64,000 bases of DNA from Gracilaria domingensis (GCA_022539475.1 VCMS01000033.1:124001-188000); one strand, 5' to 3'. Counted from the first letter of the stretch, positions 11,093 to 21,308 are shown. Notes: generated from the letters alone by a model not told the origin. A program made the numbers and translations.

Positions 11093-11204
11093 CACGTGAC
11101 GCGCCTGGCCACGTGTCAGCGTCTCTAGATCACCGTGTCACACGGCGTGTGCGCGACTGCAGGAGCATTTATCTGATAAATGCAAAGTGTTGCAGCTGAC
11201 GTCA
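11093..11204. promoter_or_regulatory. Divergent promoter with paired CACGTG, GATA palindrome and CRE
   Basis: Between the plastid membrane protein gene and the CLC gene lie, in 112 bp: CACGTG at 11093-11098 and again at 11110-11115, the palindrome TTATCTGATAA at 11169-11179 (two inverted GATA sites, inside a longer 7-bp-arm inverted repeat at 11165-11183), and a perfect CRE, TGACGTCA, at 11197-11204. All are strand-symmetric, so they could serve both genes. CACGTG and ACGT-core sites bind bHLH/bZIP factors in plants. Use by this organism is inference. Confidence 0.5.
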
Positions 11205-11255
11205 ATACGTACGAAGGCGCCGCCAACCGTTGCGCTTGTTTGATGCGGCCCGGTA

Positions 11256-13454
11256 GTGGCACCAGAGTTGGCCGTGCTCGTCCCCCCACCCCCTCCACTC
11301 GCGCTGCCGCCCTGCGCTCGAGGCGTGGTGTACACACCCGCCAGACATGTTGCCGAAGACATCCCCCCGCGCACGGCAGACCATGTTGATGAGGTGCATT
11401 TCGCCTTTCTCGATGGACATCCGCATTCTACGCCCACTCTGGCCAGTCGTCATGCTGAGCCGTTGCAGCCTGTGCAACAGATCCAGCATCTTGCCGGAAC
11501 TTCTGCGCCGACCACCATAATCCATCTGGCCAGATTGCTGGCGTTCCTGGTTTTGCTGGGAATCATTCCTTCCACCATTATCTTTCTGGTGGATATCTCC
11601 GTTCACAACGTTTTCGACTTGCGAGAGGCTATCATTCAACTCAACCTGCAGCCCGCTCTCGCTGTCTTTCTCTTCTGTCTCACAGGCGTTTTGTTATGTT
11701 TAATGTCCACCTTCGTCTGCCATATGTGCTCCACCGAGGCTGAGGGCTCCGGAATTCCCGCCATGAAGTCGCTAATGTCCGGCTTTTACGACAAGGTCAA
11801 ACCAGCCTTGTCGCTGTGGGCGCTTCTTGCCAAAACAATTGGCCTCGTCTGCGCCATTGGTGGCGGTCTTCCCGTCGGCTGGGAAGGACCGAACGTCCAC
11901 ATTTCCTGTATCATTGCCCATCATCTTTCGCGACTTCCTCCGTTTCGCGCCTTGCGCAGGGATCGTGCCCTGCGTATGCAAATCATGGCTTGCGCGTGTG
12001 CGGTTGGTCTTGCGTCCAGCTTTGGCACACCTATTGGCGGCGTGCTCTACGCGTTAGAGACTACTGCGTCGTTTTATCTTGTGCCTACCTTCTGGAAGTG
12101 CGTGCTTGCGACGCTGGCTGGCTCGCTTGTGTATGACATGCTGTACAAAACGCCGCTGGTTGAAGCGTTTGATAGTACTGCTTTTGGCGACATTTCATAC
12201 CGGGGTCAGCTTCCGGCCTTTATGTTGCTCGGTGCGCTCTTGGGTTTGTTGGGTGCGTTTTTTGTTCGATGTGTTCATTTCGTTTACCTTCTTCGAAAGC
12301 GGCGACTTCCTGGTACCAATCGTTACGTCTTATTGTTTTTCGTTGGTCTTGCCGCTGCACTTGTTCAATATCCGTTTCCAAACTTTCGCCACGATCCTCG
12401 TCATGCCATAAATGAGTTCTTTTCGGCTCAAGAGATGGTCGAGCTTTCTCGTATCGATGTGCTCATTCTTGTTCTCATCAAATTTCCTCTCATTGTCATA
12501 TCAATTGGGCTTCCTATTCCCGCTGGCGTGTTCATCCCTTGCTTCTTGGTTGGAGCTGGCTTGGGACGTTTGTACGGGGAGCTTCTTCATCTGCTCTTTG
12601 GACAGAAGATCGTCGCTGGTGGTTATGCCGTCGTTGGAGCTGCGGCATTCACAGCAGGAGTCACTCGGGCACTCTCAGTCGCTGTGGTTATATTTGAGGT
12701 AACAGGGCAGCTCAAGCATACAATGCCTACGCTTGCAGCGGTGCTCATTTCTGTCATTGTCGCGAATGGTATCAATCGATCTTTGTACGACGCCCTTATT
12801 ATCATGAAGCGTTTGCCGTATATGCCGCATATGAGAAGAGACAGGACACCAGATCAGAAAGTCCATGATATAATGCGAACTGATGTTGTATCGCTTCACG
12901 AGGTGTGCTCCCTAGTAGAAATACGGGAAACTCTGGATACATATCCGGACTTTGACTCGTTTCCAATTGTCACAGAAGGTGGACTTTTGCTCGGCAGCGT
13001 TCGACGCAGAAGTCTGCTTAATTTGATTACGCGCGTCAGTGCCGACGGACCACCAACAATGGATCACACGCCAAAGTCTCCCAAAAGAGAAACAAGAAAC
13101 ATGCCGGATCCTGTGAAAACGCAAGGCAAGCTTTCTCTGGACGCAGATGCCGACTTATCGGTGATGGAGAGTGAAGAAGAGCAAGCTCACGAACAGTTAA
13201 TGCCGAAGAGGGAACCGGAGTATGGACAGAACACTCGTACAAGATTGCACCCCGACCTCAGCCCACTGATTGTAACTGCTAATACTTCTCTGAGCCAGCT
13301 CCACTTCATGTTTGTTATGTTGATGCCTACACATGCTTACGTTCTCATCGATGGCGCTTTACATGGTATTGTAACGCGCGGTGATTTAGTCCAAAGCGGT
13401 GAACCTCTCAGAATATCTTCACGGCATGTTCTTTCTGAATTAGCTCCCGCGTAA
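11256..13454 (+). CDS. CLC-type chloride/proton antiporter with C-terminal CBS pair
   Basis: About 730 residues. CLC hallmarks in order: GSGIPAMKSLMSG (anion-selectivity region), GGGLPVGWEGPNVH with the external gating Glu, GTPIGGVLYALETTASF, and PAGVFIPCFLVGAGLGR. Two cytosolic CBS segments follow (KVHDIMRTDVVSL; the second near the C-terminus, HAYVLIDGALHGIVTRGDL). At the internal proton-glutamate position Thr replaces Glu, 59 residues after the gating Glu. C. merolae CmCLC has the same change (E210 and T269) and still exchanges 2 Cl- for 1 H+. The frame opens at 11244 after a stop and has no ATG before the first membrane helix. The true start needs an upstream exon, or a one-base slip in the C-run near 11281-11292 linking to ATGs at 11180 or 11243. 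Confidence 0.9.
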   Translation: MAPELAVLVPPPPPLALPPCARGVVYTPARHVAEDIPPRTADHVDEVHFAFLDGHPHSTPTLASRHAEPLQPVQQIQHLAGTSAPTTIIHLARLLAFLVLLGIIPSTIIFLVDISVHNVFDLREAIIQLNLQPALAVFLFCLTGVLLCLMSTFVCHMCSTEAEGSGIPAMKSLMSGFYDKVKPALSLWALLAKTIGLVCAIGGGLPVGWEGPNVHISCIIAHHLSRLPPFRALRRDRALRMQIMACACAVGLASSFGTPIGGVLYALETTASFYLVPTFWKCVLATLAGSLVYDMLYKTPLVEAFDSTAFGDISYRGQLPAFMLLGALLGLLGAFFVRCVHFVYLLRKRRLPGTNRYVLLFFVGLAAALVQYPFPNFRHDPRHAINEFFSAQEMVELSRIDVLILVLIKFPLIVISIGLPIPAGVFIPCFLVGAGLGRLYGELLHLLFGQKIVAGGYAVVGAAAFTAGVTRALSVAVVIFEVTGQLKHTMPTLAAVLISVIVANGINRSLYDALIIMKRLPYMPHMRRDRTPDQKVHDIMRTDVVSLHEVCSLVEIRETLDTYPDFDSFPIVTEGGLLLGSVRRRSLLNLITRVSADGPPTMDHTPKSPKRETRNMPDPVKTQGKLSLDADADLSVMESEEEQAHEQLMPKREPEYGQNTRTRLHPDLSPLIVTANTSLSQLHFMFVMLMPTHAYVLIDGALHGIVTRGDLVQSGEPLRISSRHVLSELAPA

Positions 13455-13707
13455 CTATCCAATTGTATGTCTAGTAATCTATCAAAAACTGTATGTTCGC
13501 AATCATTTAACTGCCTCGAACCTATTTTAGGACCCAGAAAACAAGAACCGGTGTACCTAATGACTAAGTTTACTGGAGTTGAGAACTTGTGCCTTGCAGG
13601 TACATAGGCTCTAATGTTTTTTTGTTGACTAAGCTGATTGAACATGAGAGAAGCTAGAAATAAACATTCTCTTTCTGATCGGTTGAAAAAGTATTCGATG
13701 GAGCCCT

Positions 13708-16700
13708 TCAGAAGAACTTTGGGTCAAACGAACCACTATTGCTTTCACTTTCCTCATCTGAAATAAGGTTCACCATGGGTATTTGCAACTCTGGCTCCTC
13801 TTCCGGTTGGATATTTGGCTCCTTCTTCCTTTGGTCACACTCTCTGCTTGGTTGACGAGCGCGGAGGGGCAATGGGCCTCCTAACCGATTCCCCTCCTCT
13901 CCCTTCGACAGTTGAGAGGTCGAACGGCTTCGATCAAAGCGCGGACTTTTCTTCGTGCGATCTCTGGAGCTCTCGGGTGAGTTCTCAGTTTGTTCGACCA
14001 TAGTGCCATGTGATGAGTTGAACCTAAAGCCTGACATACCCTGTTCCCCAGGCAGGTGTTCACCTCTTCTTGTTGCGCTTGCATTGTCTATGACCTTCTT
14101 CATTGCTCTCGAAGCTGAAGCACGCCCCGAATCGACACCAAATTCTTTTCCGTTTTGAATACGATGGGCTTCTGTAAATGAGTATGCATTTCTCACATCA
14201 TGCTTTTCGTTATGTGTTCCGAGTCTCCGACCTAACCGCATATCGTCATCTCTGCCGTCAAGCGTAGTCCTGCGTCGCTTAGAGCTAATGATATCTTCCT
14301 TGTCTCCGACAATCCCAAGCTGCCTTTTCTTTTCCCGCATGGTACATGGCGGAAAAGGTTCATCCTTTTGAACTGGTGTGGACCCGCTCTTTGATTCTTC
14401 TACAAATTCTTCACTCTCGTCTTCATCCGTTTCATCATCAGAGCCAAATATCTCTTTCAGACGCCGCCGCATACGCAGTCGCTGATTTCGGAGCCTTTGG
14501 GTATTGTTGTCTAACTTTCTTCTGCGATCCTCGTCGACATTAGGTTTCGAAGTAGATGCGTGGTCCGGCTTCGCGGGTGTCTCGCTCCCCTCGTGTAGCG
14601 AGCCGTTGTTGAGAGACTTTGTGTCACCGATGGAGGGCACAGTTTTTGAGCTCATTCGTAAAGACTGGCCTCGACCCATGGTGCCCAAGTTACGTCCTCC
14701 ACTGTCTCCAACATACCCATTGACCTGGCTCTCAAGACCGTCACGACCAGACTCTCTGACTTCCGCTTCTTTATCCATGAATTTCAAAACCGTTGGACTC
14801 GAACCGACAACTAACTGATCCTTTTCAAGCAAAGATGGTTTTGTTGGGTTAGCAGCCGAAAGGCAATTACCAGGTCGGCTGCGATCAGGGCGGACAGAAT
14901 CCGTGGCTCTTGGGATAACTCTTCTAAGCACTCCCCGCCATACGGAAAGAGGTCTTTCCACTGGGTGCCCGCCTGCCGAAGAAGGCTTCGATTTCTGCTC
15001 ATCTACGTTTCGGATTGCTTCACTGTTCTGTTTCCTATTCGTCGTTAGAGCAGGTCGACGTTGTCGTATTTCAGGTTTCTCATTTTTTGCTGGAAAACTT
15101 ATGGATGAATGCATCGTTCTCGGCCTTTTGACTTTCGTCTGGAAGGGGGGATCAACGTAAACGCCTCTCTTACCGTTTGCGAGAGAGGAAGCAGCAAATT
15201 CTTCCCTCTGATTCGATGATACTTGCTTCATTGCCGAAGTGCCACTGCGTCTCTTTTCCTTATATGTTCGCGTTGGCTTCTTGTCCTTCGTCGGCACCGC
15301 CCAATCTGGCCCGAATTTATACTTGTAGTCAAAATACAGCTCCTCGTGCTTCCCAATGTCCCTCTTGGCGTAAAGCCCAACTCGAATATCTCCGGCAACC
15401 CTCATTAATCGCGCTTCGCAGTTAGGCTCAAAAGCATGGTTGCAGTAGCGCAGTTTGTTGCCGATTCGAGTAGAGTCCAGAGCAAAATCATCTGTTATAT
15501 TAAAGAGAAAGGAATATTGAACTTCATCGTATAATCGACCTCGCCGATCTGCATGTTCTTGGTCAACGATTTCACCAACATACTCTCCAATGATTTCATT
15601 CTTACTAACAGGGCATGCGGCGAACGCTCCCCAACCGTGAGTATCCGAATGACCTACAATGATTCTCTTCCTCTTGCCCATTAATAACCCATCATTTCCG
15701 CAGCTTTTCCCATCGCGATCCCCTTTGCATTCGTGACAGGACTTACAAAGATCAGGATCACATTCACGTTTCCAAGAATAACAAATGCACGCATTAGAAA
15801 CGCATGCCACGGAGGACTTACATGAACAACCTTTGAAGGCGTTTGGACATGTTAGCCTTAGTTCCGCCCGATCTTGGTGGGATCTAGAATGATTACAGGA
15901 ACAATACTTCTCACAATTCACTCCATTCAGATAACACGGGCAGGATTTTGCTGTACATGGTCCAGAGTGCTTGCATGGCTCGAAATCTCTTCGCAGGCCC
16001 CCTTTCAGTCCACTTTCGTCCTCCATTCGCATCTTCTTCCGCTTGTACGAATCTGCACTGTATGCAGACTTGCGAACTCGTCGCCGACTCTTCTGCTTGG
16101 TTTCCAGCGGTCGAATTCCTTCGATAACAGAAATCATATAGCCAACGCGGCAGCATGTGAGTTGTAAACCAGAGTGGAAGGAATCTAGTAAAAATTTGGA
16201 GGAGGTGGCAATTCGACACGGATCTGCTCCAAAGACTCCATGCAACTCAAGTATCAGCGCTCTTATGTCGGCCGCTTTTGCTTCGTGACGCTCAACCTGT
16301 CTCCACCATGCCTTGCATTCCGCCAAAGATTCGTCAATATGCCAGCATTTCTTTTCAGTTTTATCCTCACATCTCGATTCAATACTTTGGAATATTTGTC
16401 TAGTGCATGAATCCTTTCTTGTTTTATCAGGAATCGTCTTGCTCGGTTTCGCAGTATGATTGCCGTGTAAAAAGCAGTTATATGTATAGCACTGTCGACA
16501 GACAAAAAAAGGAATGGAGTCACCCTTCAGTATCTCCGACGGCCTGGACTTTACCGACCCATTCAGAATATGCATCATTTCAGTTCTGTAACGTCTTTTG
16601 GCATTCTCTTCTTTGTCAGCTTCTTCGTATCTCTGCAGACGGTATTCAATGTTCTTCGCGTATTTAGCTACCTGTGCGGTAGAAACGGATCCGAAAACGT

Positions 16701-17433
16701 CACATACAATAGTTTCAATCGGTGGAAGAGAAGAACATCCCAGCACTTCAAAAGTCCGTTTCAACGCCACACGCACTGCACCACGAGCCCACACTCTCTC
16801 GCTAATCTTCTTCTTCTCTTTAGTGACAAGCAGAGACGTTGACCGCGTGTTCTTCGCGTTCTTCACTGATTGATTGGATCTTTTGTTTTTCTCCGAAGGT
16901 TCGCTCTCCCGCACAGCTCGGTGGGACTCTTCTTCTTCTTCACCATCTTCGTCTTCCGAGATATCATCAGGGACGCGCTCGTCGTTTTCAAACGTGTCGG
17001 CTGCTAACTTGTTCGAAAAGTTTTGGTGCTTCTCAGATTCCCCGATGTATGGAACAAAGAAATTATCCTTTCCTTGGTCAGCAGCTCGCATATTTGAACG
17101 GATGCGAACCCATGAGAGTCCGCCGGGACATTGACTTATGGACTTCATGGTAACTCTTCGCTTAGAGTGGCTCGGGATTGCAAATATGGACTTCGGTACT
17201 GAACTATCATTGCCAGAAAAGGAGCTTCCTTTTTGTACGAGTGAATCGCATTTCTTGTTGTTCCGCAACAGACGCTCAGCTCGCCGTCTCGCCGTCTTGA
17301 TATTGAGTAGAATCTTGCGTGCTCTTGATGCTGCAAGATTCTCTTTGGCGGACGAAAAGCATTGTTGTAAGATTTCCCTAACTTCTTCCGGAGGCAAATA
17401 TACTTTCGAATCACTAGAAGCTGCGCAATCCAT
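13708..17433 (-). CDS. E(z)-type Polycomb histone H3K27 methyltransferase with long C-terminal tail
   Basis: A 1241-residue protein from the first ATG. Features match Enhancer of zeste: the zinc-binding FFVCRQCYTYNCFLHGNH motif (like FCRRCFKYDCFLH of EZH2), a SANT-like helix region (IRALILELHGVFG), the CXC cysteine-rich pre-SET domain (about 484-580, CKHSGPCTAKSCPCYLNG onward), then SET (about 585-708) with GWGAF, NKLRYCNHAFEPNCEA and EELYFDYKYKF. The catalytic Tyr and AdoMet-binding NH are kept, though the usual NHS reads NHA. E(z) proteins normally end just after SET. Here about 530 further residues follow, basic, Ser/Arg-rich and disordered. A low-complexity acidic patch (EDEDGEEEEES) lies in the N-terminal part. 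The neighbouring poly(A) polymerase lies on the same strand. Confidence 0.9.
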   Translation of the reverse strand: MDCAASSDSKVYLPPEEVREILQQCFSSAKENLAASRARKILLNIKTARRRAERLLRNNKKCDSLVQKGSSFSGNDSSVPKSIFAIPSHSKRRVTMKSISQCPGGLSWVRIRSNMRAADQGKDNFFVPYIGESEKHQNFSNKLAADTFENDERVPDDISEDEDGEEEEESHRAVRESEPSEKNKRSNQSVKNAKNTRSTSLLVTKEKKKISERVWARGAVRVALKRTFEVLGCSSLPPIETIVCDVFGSVSTAQVAKYAKNIEYRLQRYEEADKEENAKRRYRTEMMHILNGSVKSRPSEILKGDSIPFFVCRQCYTYNCFLHGNHTAKPSKTIPDKTRKDSCTRQIFQSIESRCEDKTEKKCWHIDESLAECKAWWRQVERHEAKAADIRALILELHGVFGADPCRIATSSKFLLDSFHSGLQLTCCRVGYMISVIEGIRPLETKQKSRRRVRKSAYSADSYKRKKMRMEDESGLKGGLRRDFEPCKHSGPCTAKSCPCYLNGVNCEKYCSCNHSRSHQDRAELRLTCPNAFKGCSCKSSVACVSNACICYSWKRECDPDLCKSCHECKGDRDGKSCGNDGLLMGKRKRIIVGHSDTHGWGAFAACPVSKNEIIGEYVGEIVDQEHADRRGRLYDEVQYSFLFNITDDFALDSTRIGNKLRYCNHAFEPNCEARLMRVAGDIRVGLYAKRDIGKHEELYFDYKYKFGPDWAVPTKDKKPTRTYKEKRRSGTSAMKQVSSNQREEFAASSLANGKRGVYVDPPFQTKVKRPRTMHSSISFPAKNEKPEIRQRRPALTTNRKQNSEAIRNVDEQKSKPSSAGGHPVERPLSVWRGVLRRVIPRATDSVRPDRSRPGNCLSAANPTKPSLLEKDQLVVGSSPTVLKFMDKEAEVRESGRDGLESQVNGYVGDSGGRNLGTMGRGQSLRMSSKTVPSIGDTKSLNNGSLHEGSETPAKPDHASTSKPNVDEDRRRKLDNNTQRLRNQRLRMRRRLKEIFGSDDETDEDESEEFVEESKSGSTPVQKDEPFPPCTMREKKRQLGIVGDKEDIISSKRRRTTLDGRDDDMRLGRRLGTHNEKHDVRNAYSFTEAHRIQNGKEFGVDSGRASASRAMKKVIDNASATRRGEHLPGEQGMSGFRFNSSHGTMVEQTENSPESSRDRTKKSPRFDRSRSTSQLSKGEEGNRLGGPLPLRARQPSRECDQRKKEPNIQPEEEPELQIPMVNLISDEESESNSGSFDPKFF

Positions 17434-18685
17434 CAATACGCGCCAAGAACGTTGGTGGAGAGCAGAAGAATATGGGGTCGATCGAAGCTTCGTGTGCACA
17501 GTATGGAGAGACGGTGTTTAATTCTTGGGCTATGTATGCCATGCGATTTGAAATAAACTGCTGATTTCGTTGGTTTTCCAAAAGCAGCTATTACTAATGC
17601 AACCCAAATCCTTACGAGTTGGGGTTCTACTGTATATCTCAGGCATCGAGATTATTTCATTCCTGTTTGGACAGCAGTCCCAGAATTTGGGTCGTCATCA
17701 AGTACCGACGGTACCAGTATCCTTATAGCCTTCTACTATCGGTACGGCGGAGGCCTCGAGCGAGAAGCTCCTCAACGTCCCTCCCTCTTTTCCAGTCTTT
17801 AGGGTTCCTAGTTCCTTTTCTTCGAACATTTGAATTAGTCATTTTGGTCATCCGAAATACCGCTAGACAGCTCAAGCGTAGACTTGAGCTTCACGATGGT
17901 GTTACGAAGGCTTCGACGAAGGCCTTCGTGACACCATCGTGAGCCGAAGGAGCTTTCCTGGAATTTGACAGCTGTGTTGAAGCTGGAACCTCCAGAAAAG
18001 AAGGTTTTTTTTGTGAAAATCATTCTTTCGAGAAAGTAAAGAGAATGGTACTATGCAGCCGTACTTTGCACAAAGGTACATCTTGTCTGGGCGAAATTCT
18101 TGTATATCGCAGAAAGTACAGACTATGTCCGGGAAGCTCTAAGAGACCTCAGCAAGTTGCTATAGACTGAGTCATTTCGATTATATATTTGCTGTTTCAA
18201 ACCTCGCGGACGCTTTCGACCCATCGTTACTCAGAATAGATGGCATATGCATAAGGACAGAACAGTAAATTTCCTCTACGTGTAGGGATAGTGTGTTAAT
18301 CCGAAGACCAGAAGTAGATCGAAATCACTCAAACCTAGTGTCTATAGTTTCCTCTTGCAAACAGGGTACTGAGTTCTATCAGGATCCCTGGCTTTATGGA
18401 TTTGTAAGCCTTTGATCTTGAATGTCAAAGACTAATGACAAACCTTATGTTCTTGTTGGGTTTTACGGCGTTTTGTGTGAATAGATATTTGTAAGAAGAG
18501 CTCCGCATTCGGGCAACGTATTTGACAATAATTCACCCGTCTCATCCGCGAGAAGTTCTTGCGAATAATCTTCAGAATTCTATCATACACAAAGAATACC
18601 GCTTGAGCCTTCAATGAAGGTCCAAGCACTTAAAATGAAATGAAATGCTTCTTCACGGCCACACAGTAATCACGTTAGACCACAC
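17434..18685. other. Intergenic region with a long foldback
   Basis: Upstream of the E(z) gene and downstream of the poly(A) polymerase gene. No gene seen. It holds the 21-bp-arm foldback at 17891-17942. Confidence 0.5.
17891..17942. repeat. Foldback (inverted repeat), 21-bp arms
   Basis: Arms at 17891-17911 and 17922-17942 pair with a single mismatch around a 10-nt loop that is itself nearly self-complementary (CTTCGACGAAG). A transcript would form one long hairpin of about 52 nt. Confidence 0.7.
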
Positions 18686-20821
18686 CTAACCCTCTGCCAT
18701 TCCATTCACTTCAACCATTCCATGAACTTCCCTCCTCGTAGTGCCTTCCTCACCCGTATCCTCGTCTCCAATTCCAGGGTCTTTTCTCAACTTCACACTT
18801 ATCGTCTTCCGCTCTCCGGTTCGTTGAAGTTGATGGGAGGAACCTGGGACGGTGGTATCCGTTACTAGTTCGTCATTTACCATTCTAGTGGTTCCCACCT
18901 TGGCAGCAGCCAATGCTTTAAGTTTTTCGACAGTCGTAGTTTCTTCGGGTTCCACGTCTGAGCTCTTTTCAACACGGTTTCCTGGTTTCTGTGTCCCAGC
19001 TTCATCTACTCGCATCCTCTTTACGTTCTCAGACCCATTCACAAAAGGCTCTGCCTCTGTCTTCTCTTCAGCGCCCTGGCCATGAGATGCAACTACATTG
19101 ACCACAGGTGCGGTTGCCCCAGCTGACTTTTGAACCTTAGTGTTTTCGCTAGAATTGGGAGTGGAGGCGGCAGGTCTCGGAGGCGTGTTTGCCTTCCTTT
19201 TCTTTCTCTTCTTCACCATTTTGCCGTCCTTATATTCCTTAGGTATATCTTGGTGCACAAATTGGGGTAGTTCCACTGCCTTCAAACTGTTCACCTTCAG
19301 ATGCATTGAACTCGTTTTCTCCGGGATGCTGTTGAGAGTTTGTTGCCAGAGAATAATCGGTGCAGTTAGATCAAGGGAGCGACGTGTCCCGTTGGGAACG
19401 TTTTGACGCGGAGGAGGTTTAAGACTCAAACCAATAAAGAATGTTCTACCACAACCCGCTCGAAGCTTCGGGTTGCCTTCATAACCCGGAGGATACGGTC
19501 GTACCTTTCGAACACTTCCCGACTCTTCCAGATGACGAACGAGTAACCTCAGCTTCGACTCGACGGTACCTTTCCATACTTTAAAGCTCTCCTGATCCTC
19601 TGCGGAAACGTCGATTTGAAGAAAACGCCTATATTCGCCGAAGAATTCTGAAGGTTTGAATAATCCTTGCCAAGAGTCAAGTGCTTTGCCATCAGAATCT
19701 TCTTTATCAGAGCTGTCTTCAATGGCCTGGGTCATTCGTAATCCGCGACTGATCTCTTCTTTCATGATAGTCAACGTCGACCCTGAGACATTGTGAGTAG
19801 TGTTCATGCTTGGGTAAGCCGGAGTAATGATAGGCATAAAATGTCTCTGATTGCCATGAGGAGTCCATATCTTGAACCCACACGCTGGATTACCGCTTGA
19901 AATCGGGCAGAGGAGAACGGGAGCCGATTGGGTTGATGTGTTCCAATTCCATTTGTCATATAATAGGAAAAAACGAGTCAAAAGGGTAGAAGGGGCAGCA
20001 TAAGGATAAAGCTGACATACACGAGCAGTTAAGATAGCCCAAGCCACACCGCCCAGAAAGCCCAGAACATTTGAATACACCTGTCGTCGTTTTGCCCAAA
20101 GCTTGATGGCTCGAAGAACTGTTCGAAAGTTGGGAATGTTAGGAACAAGTTTTAGAATGGCGTCAGTTACTCGCACACCGTTAATGCTGCGCTGCGTCTC
20201 GTCGTCGACGTTACGCAGAATCTTATCATCAAGTATGTCAAATTTTTCCGGGATACGAGTCATTTGAAGTGGGGCACATAGCAGATCAATTTCAACACCA
20301 CGATAAACGAACTTTATGACTGGAACAAATGCTCTTGGAACTGCTACAATTTCAGTGGCCTCCGGAGTAGCTCGTAAAATCTCAACGAGCACAATATCAC
20401 TTGGAGGTGTTAGGCCTGTGGTGGGATCAAATTCGCCAAAAACATGTGGCTTCCGTAATATGTGCCGCGGGGTGATAACAAGGGTATCTATATCTGCACC
20501 GGGGCCGTCCACACCCAGCCTGTAAGATCCAAATGTGCAGATGCGCACGCCACAATTCTTGGCGTCATGCTCGGGCATTCCCTGTGAAATAGAAACTTTG
20601 GTGGCCCATGTCTTAACAATGTTGGACAGTTCAACCAAAACTCGCTCTCTCAACTCCTTACCTTCCTGGGTCTCATAAAGATTATTCTTATGCAAGCATT
20701 CTTCAAGCTCGCTACTGAGGCGATGATCGCGAGGAGTAGGCGGCTCGGTAGATATAGGATCAGTAACGCCCCAGCGTTTTTGGATGGTCATTTTGCTCCC
20801 CGAATTCAGTTTTGTGGGCAT
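18686..20821 (-). CDS. Nuclear poly(A) polymerase
   Basis: A 711-residue canonical eukaryotic poly(A) polymerase, which adds the 3' A-tail to pre-mRNA as part of the cleavage/polyadenylation complex. The start region QKRWGVTDPIS matches the family N-terminus (QKHYGITSPIS). The nucleotidyltransferase signature FGSYRLGVDGPGADIDT (about 95-112) carries the first two metal Asp, and GVEIDLLCA (about 175) the third. The central region (NFRTVLRAIKLWAKRR, FLGGVAWAIL) and the RNA-binding domain follow. The tail is disordered with a nuclear signal (KKRKKRK, about 537). The ATG at 20821 is used; a second ATG ten codons later is also plausible. It is tandem with E(z), same strand, with 1.25 kb between. 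Confidence 0.93.
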   Translation of the reverse strand: MPTKLNSGSKMTIQKRWGVTDPISTEPPTPRDHRLSSELEECLHKNNLYETQEGKELRERVLVELSNIVKTWATKVSISQGMPEHDAKNCGVRICTFGSYRLGVDGPGADIDTLVITPRHILRKPHVFGEFDPTTGLTPPSDIVLVEILRATPEATEIVAVPRAFVPVIKFVYRGVEIDLLCAPLQMTRIPEKFDILDDKILRNVDDETQRSINGVRVTDAILKLVPNIPNFRTVLRAIKLWAKRRQVYSNVLGFLGGVAWAILTARVCQLYPYAAPSTLLTRFFLLYDKWNWNTSTQSAPVLLCPISSGNPACGFKIWTPHGNQRHFMPIITPAYPSMNTTHNVSGSTLTIMKEEISRGLRMTQAIEDSSDKEDSDGKALDSWQGLFKPSEFFGEYRRFLQIDVSAEDQESFKVWKGTVESKLRLLVRHLEESGSVRKVRPYPPGYEGNPKLRAGCGRTFFIGLSLKPPPRQNVPNGTRRSLDLTAPIILWQQTLNSIPEKTSSMHLKVNSLKAVELPQFVHQDIPKEYKDGKMVKKRKKRKANTPPRPAASTPNSSENTKVQKSAGATAPVVNVVASHGQGAEEKTEAEPFVNGSENVKRMRVDEAGTQKPGNRVEKSSDVEPEETTTVEKLKALAAAKVGTTRMVNDELVTDTTVPGSSHQLQRTGERKTISVKLRKDPGIGDEDTGEEGTTRREVHGMVEVNGMAEG

Positions 20822-21308
20822 TACCACGTCAGTGGCGGAAACTGTCAGATAGGGGCTCGAACTGCAAAGGGATAAGAGATACAAGGGCAGAAAGAATGGA
20901 CGAAGAAGGCAAGAGGGGTGAGCAATGGGTCAAGCAAAGCGAAAGCAAAGGGTTTGAAATTGGACTGTGTGGCACTTGCCCACGCTCCAATCCACAGGCG
21001 AAGCAACGGCCTGAGTCGGTAGAGGAGGGCGAAGTCGAGAAGCACAGGGTGCGGCGAAGGAGCGCTGGAATCTTCGGACCGTCTGCGCTATCGACCTAAC
21101 GACATGATGATGAGGGCCAGACCAGGAGCAGAGGGGCGCTCACATCGGCGCTCAAGGGAGCAGAGCGAGAGCCAGACGGCAGGGACTTGGTTGCTGTACT
21201 GTTCCAATTCACTGCAGTAGCCCCGTGAAACACAGGTTAACATTTTCTCTATTTGCGCAATTGTAATTAGCCTTTACCAGAATCGCTCCTCATCAGTGCT
21301 GCTCCTCA
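20822..21308. other. Upstream region of the poly(A) polymerase gene
   Basis: No gene recognised. An open plus-strand frame at 20812-21099 overlaps the leader but looks compositional. Confidence 0.5.

Noticed and set aside
14790-14812. tRNA B-box-like GGTTCGAGTCC on the minus strand
   Set aside because: It lies inside the E(z) coding sequence, with no A box or cloverleaf around it.
17703-17710. GTACCGAC motif also seen near 22,356 and 57,865
   Set aside because: About two such 8-mers are expected by chance in a window of this size on both strands.
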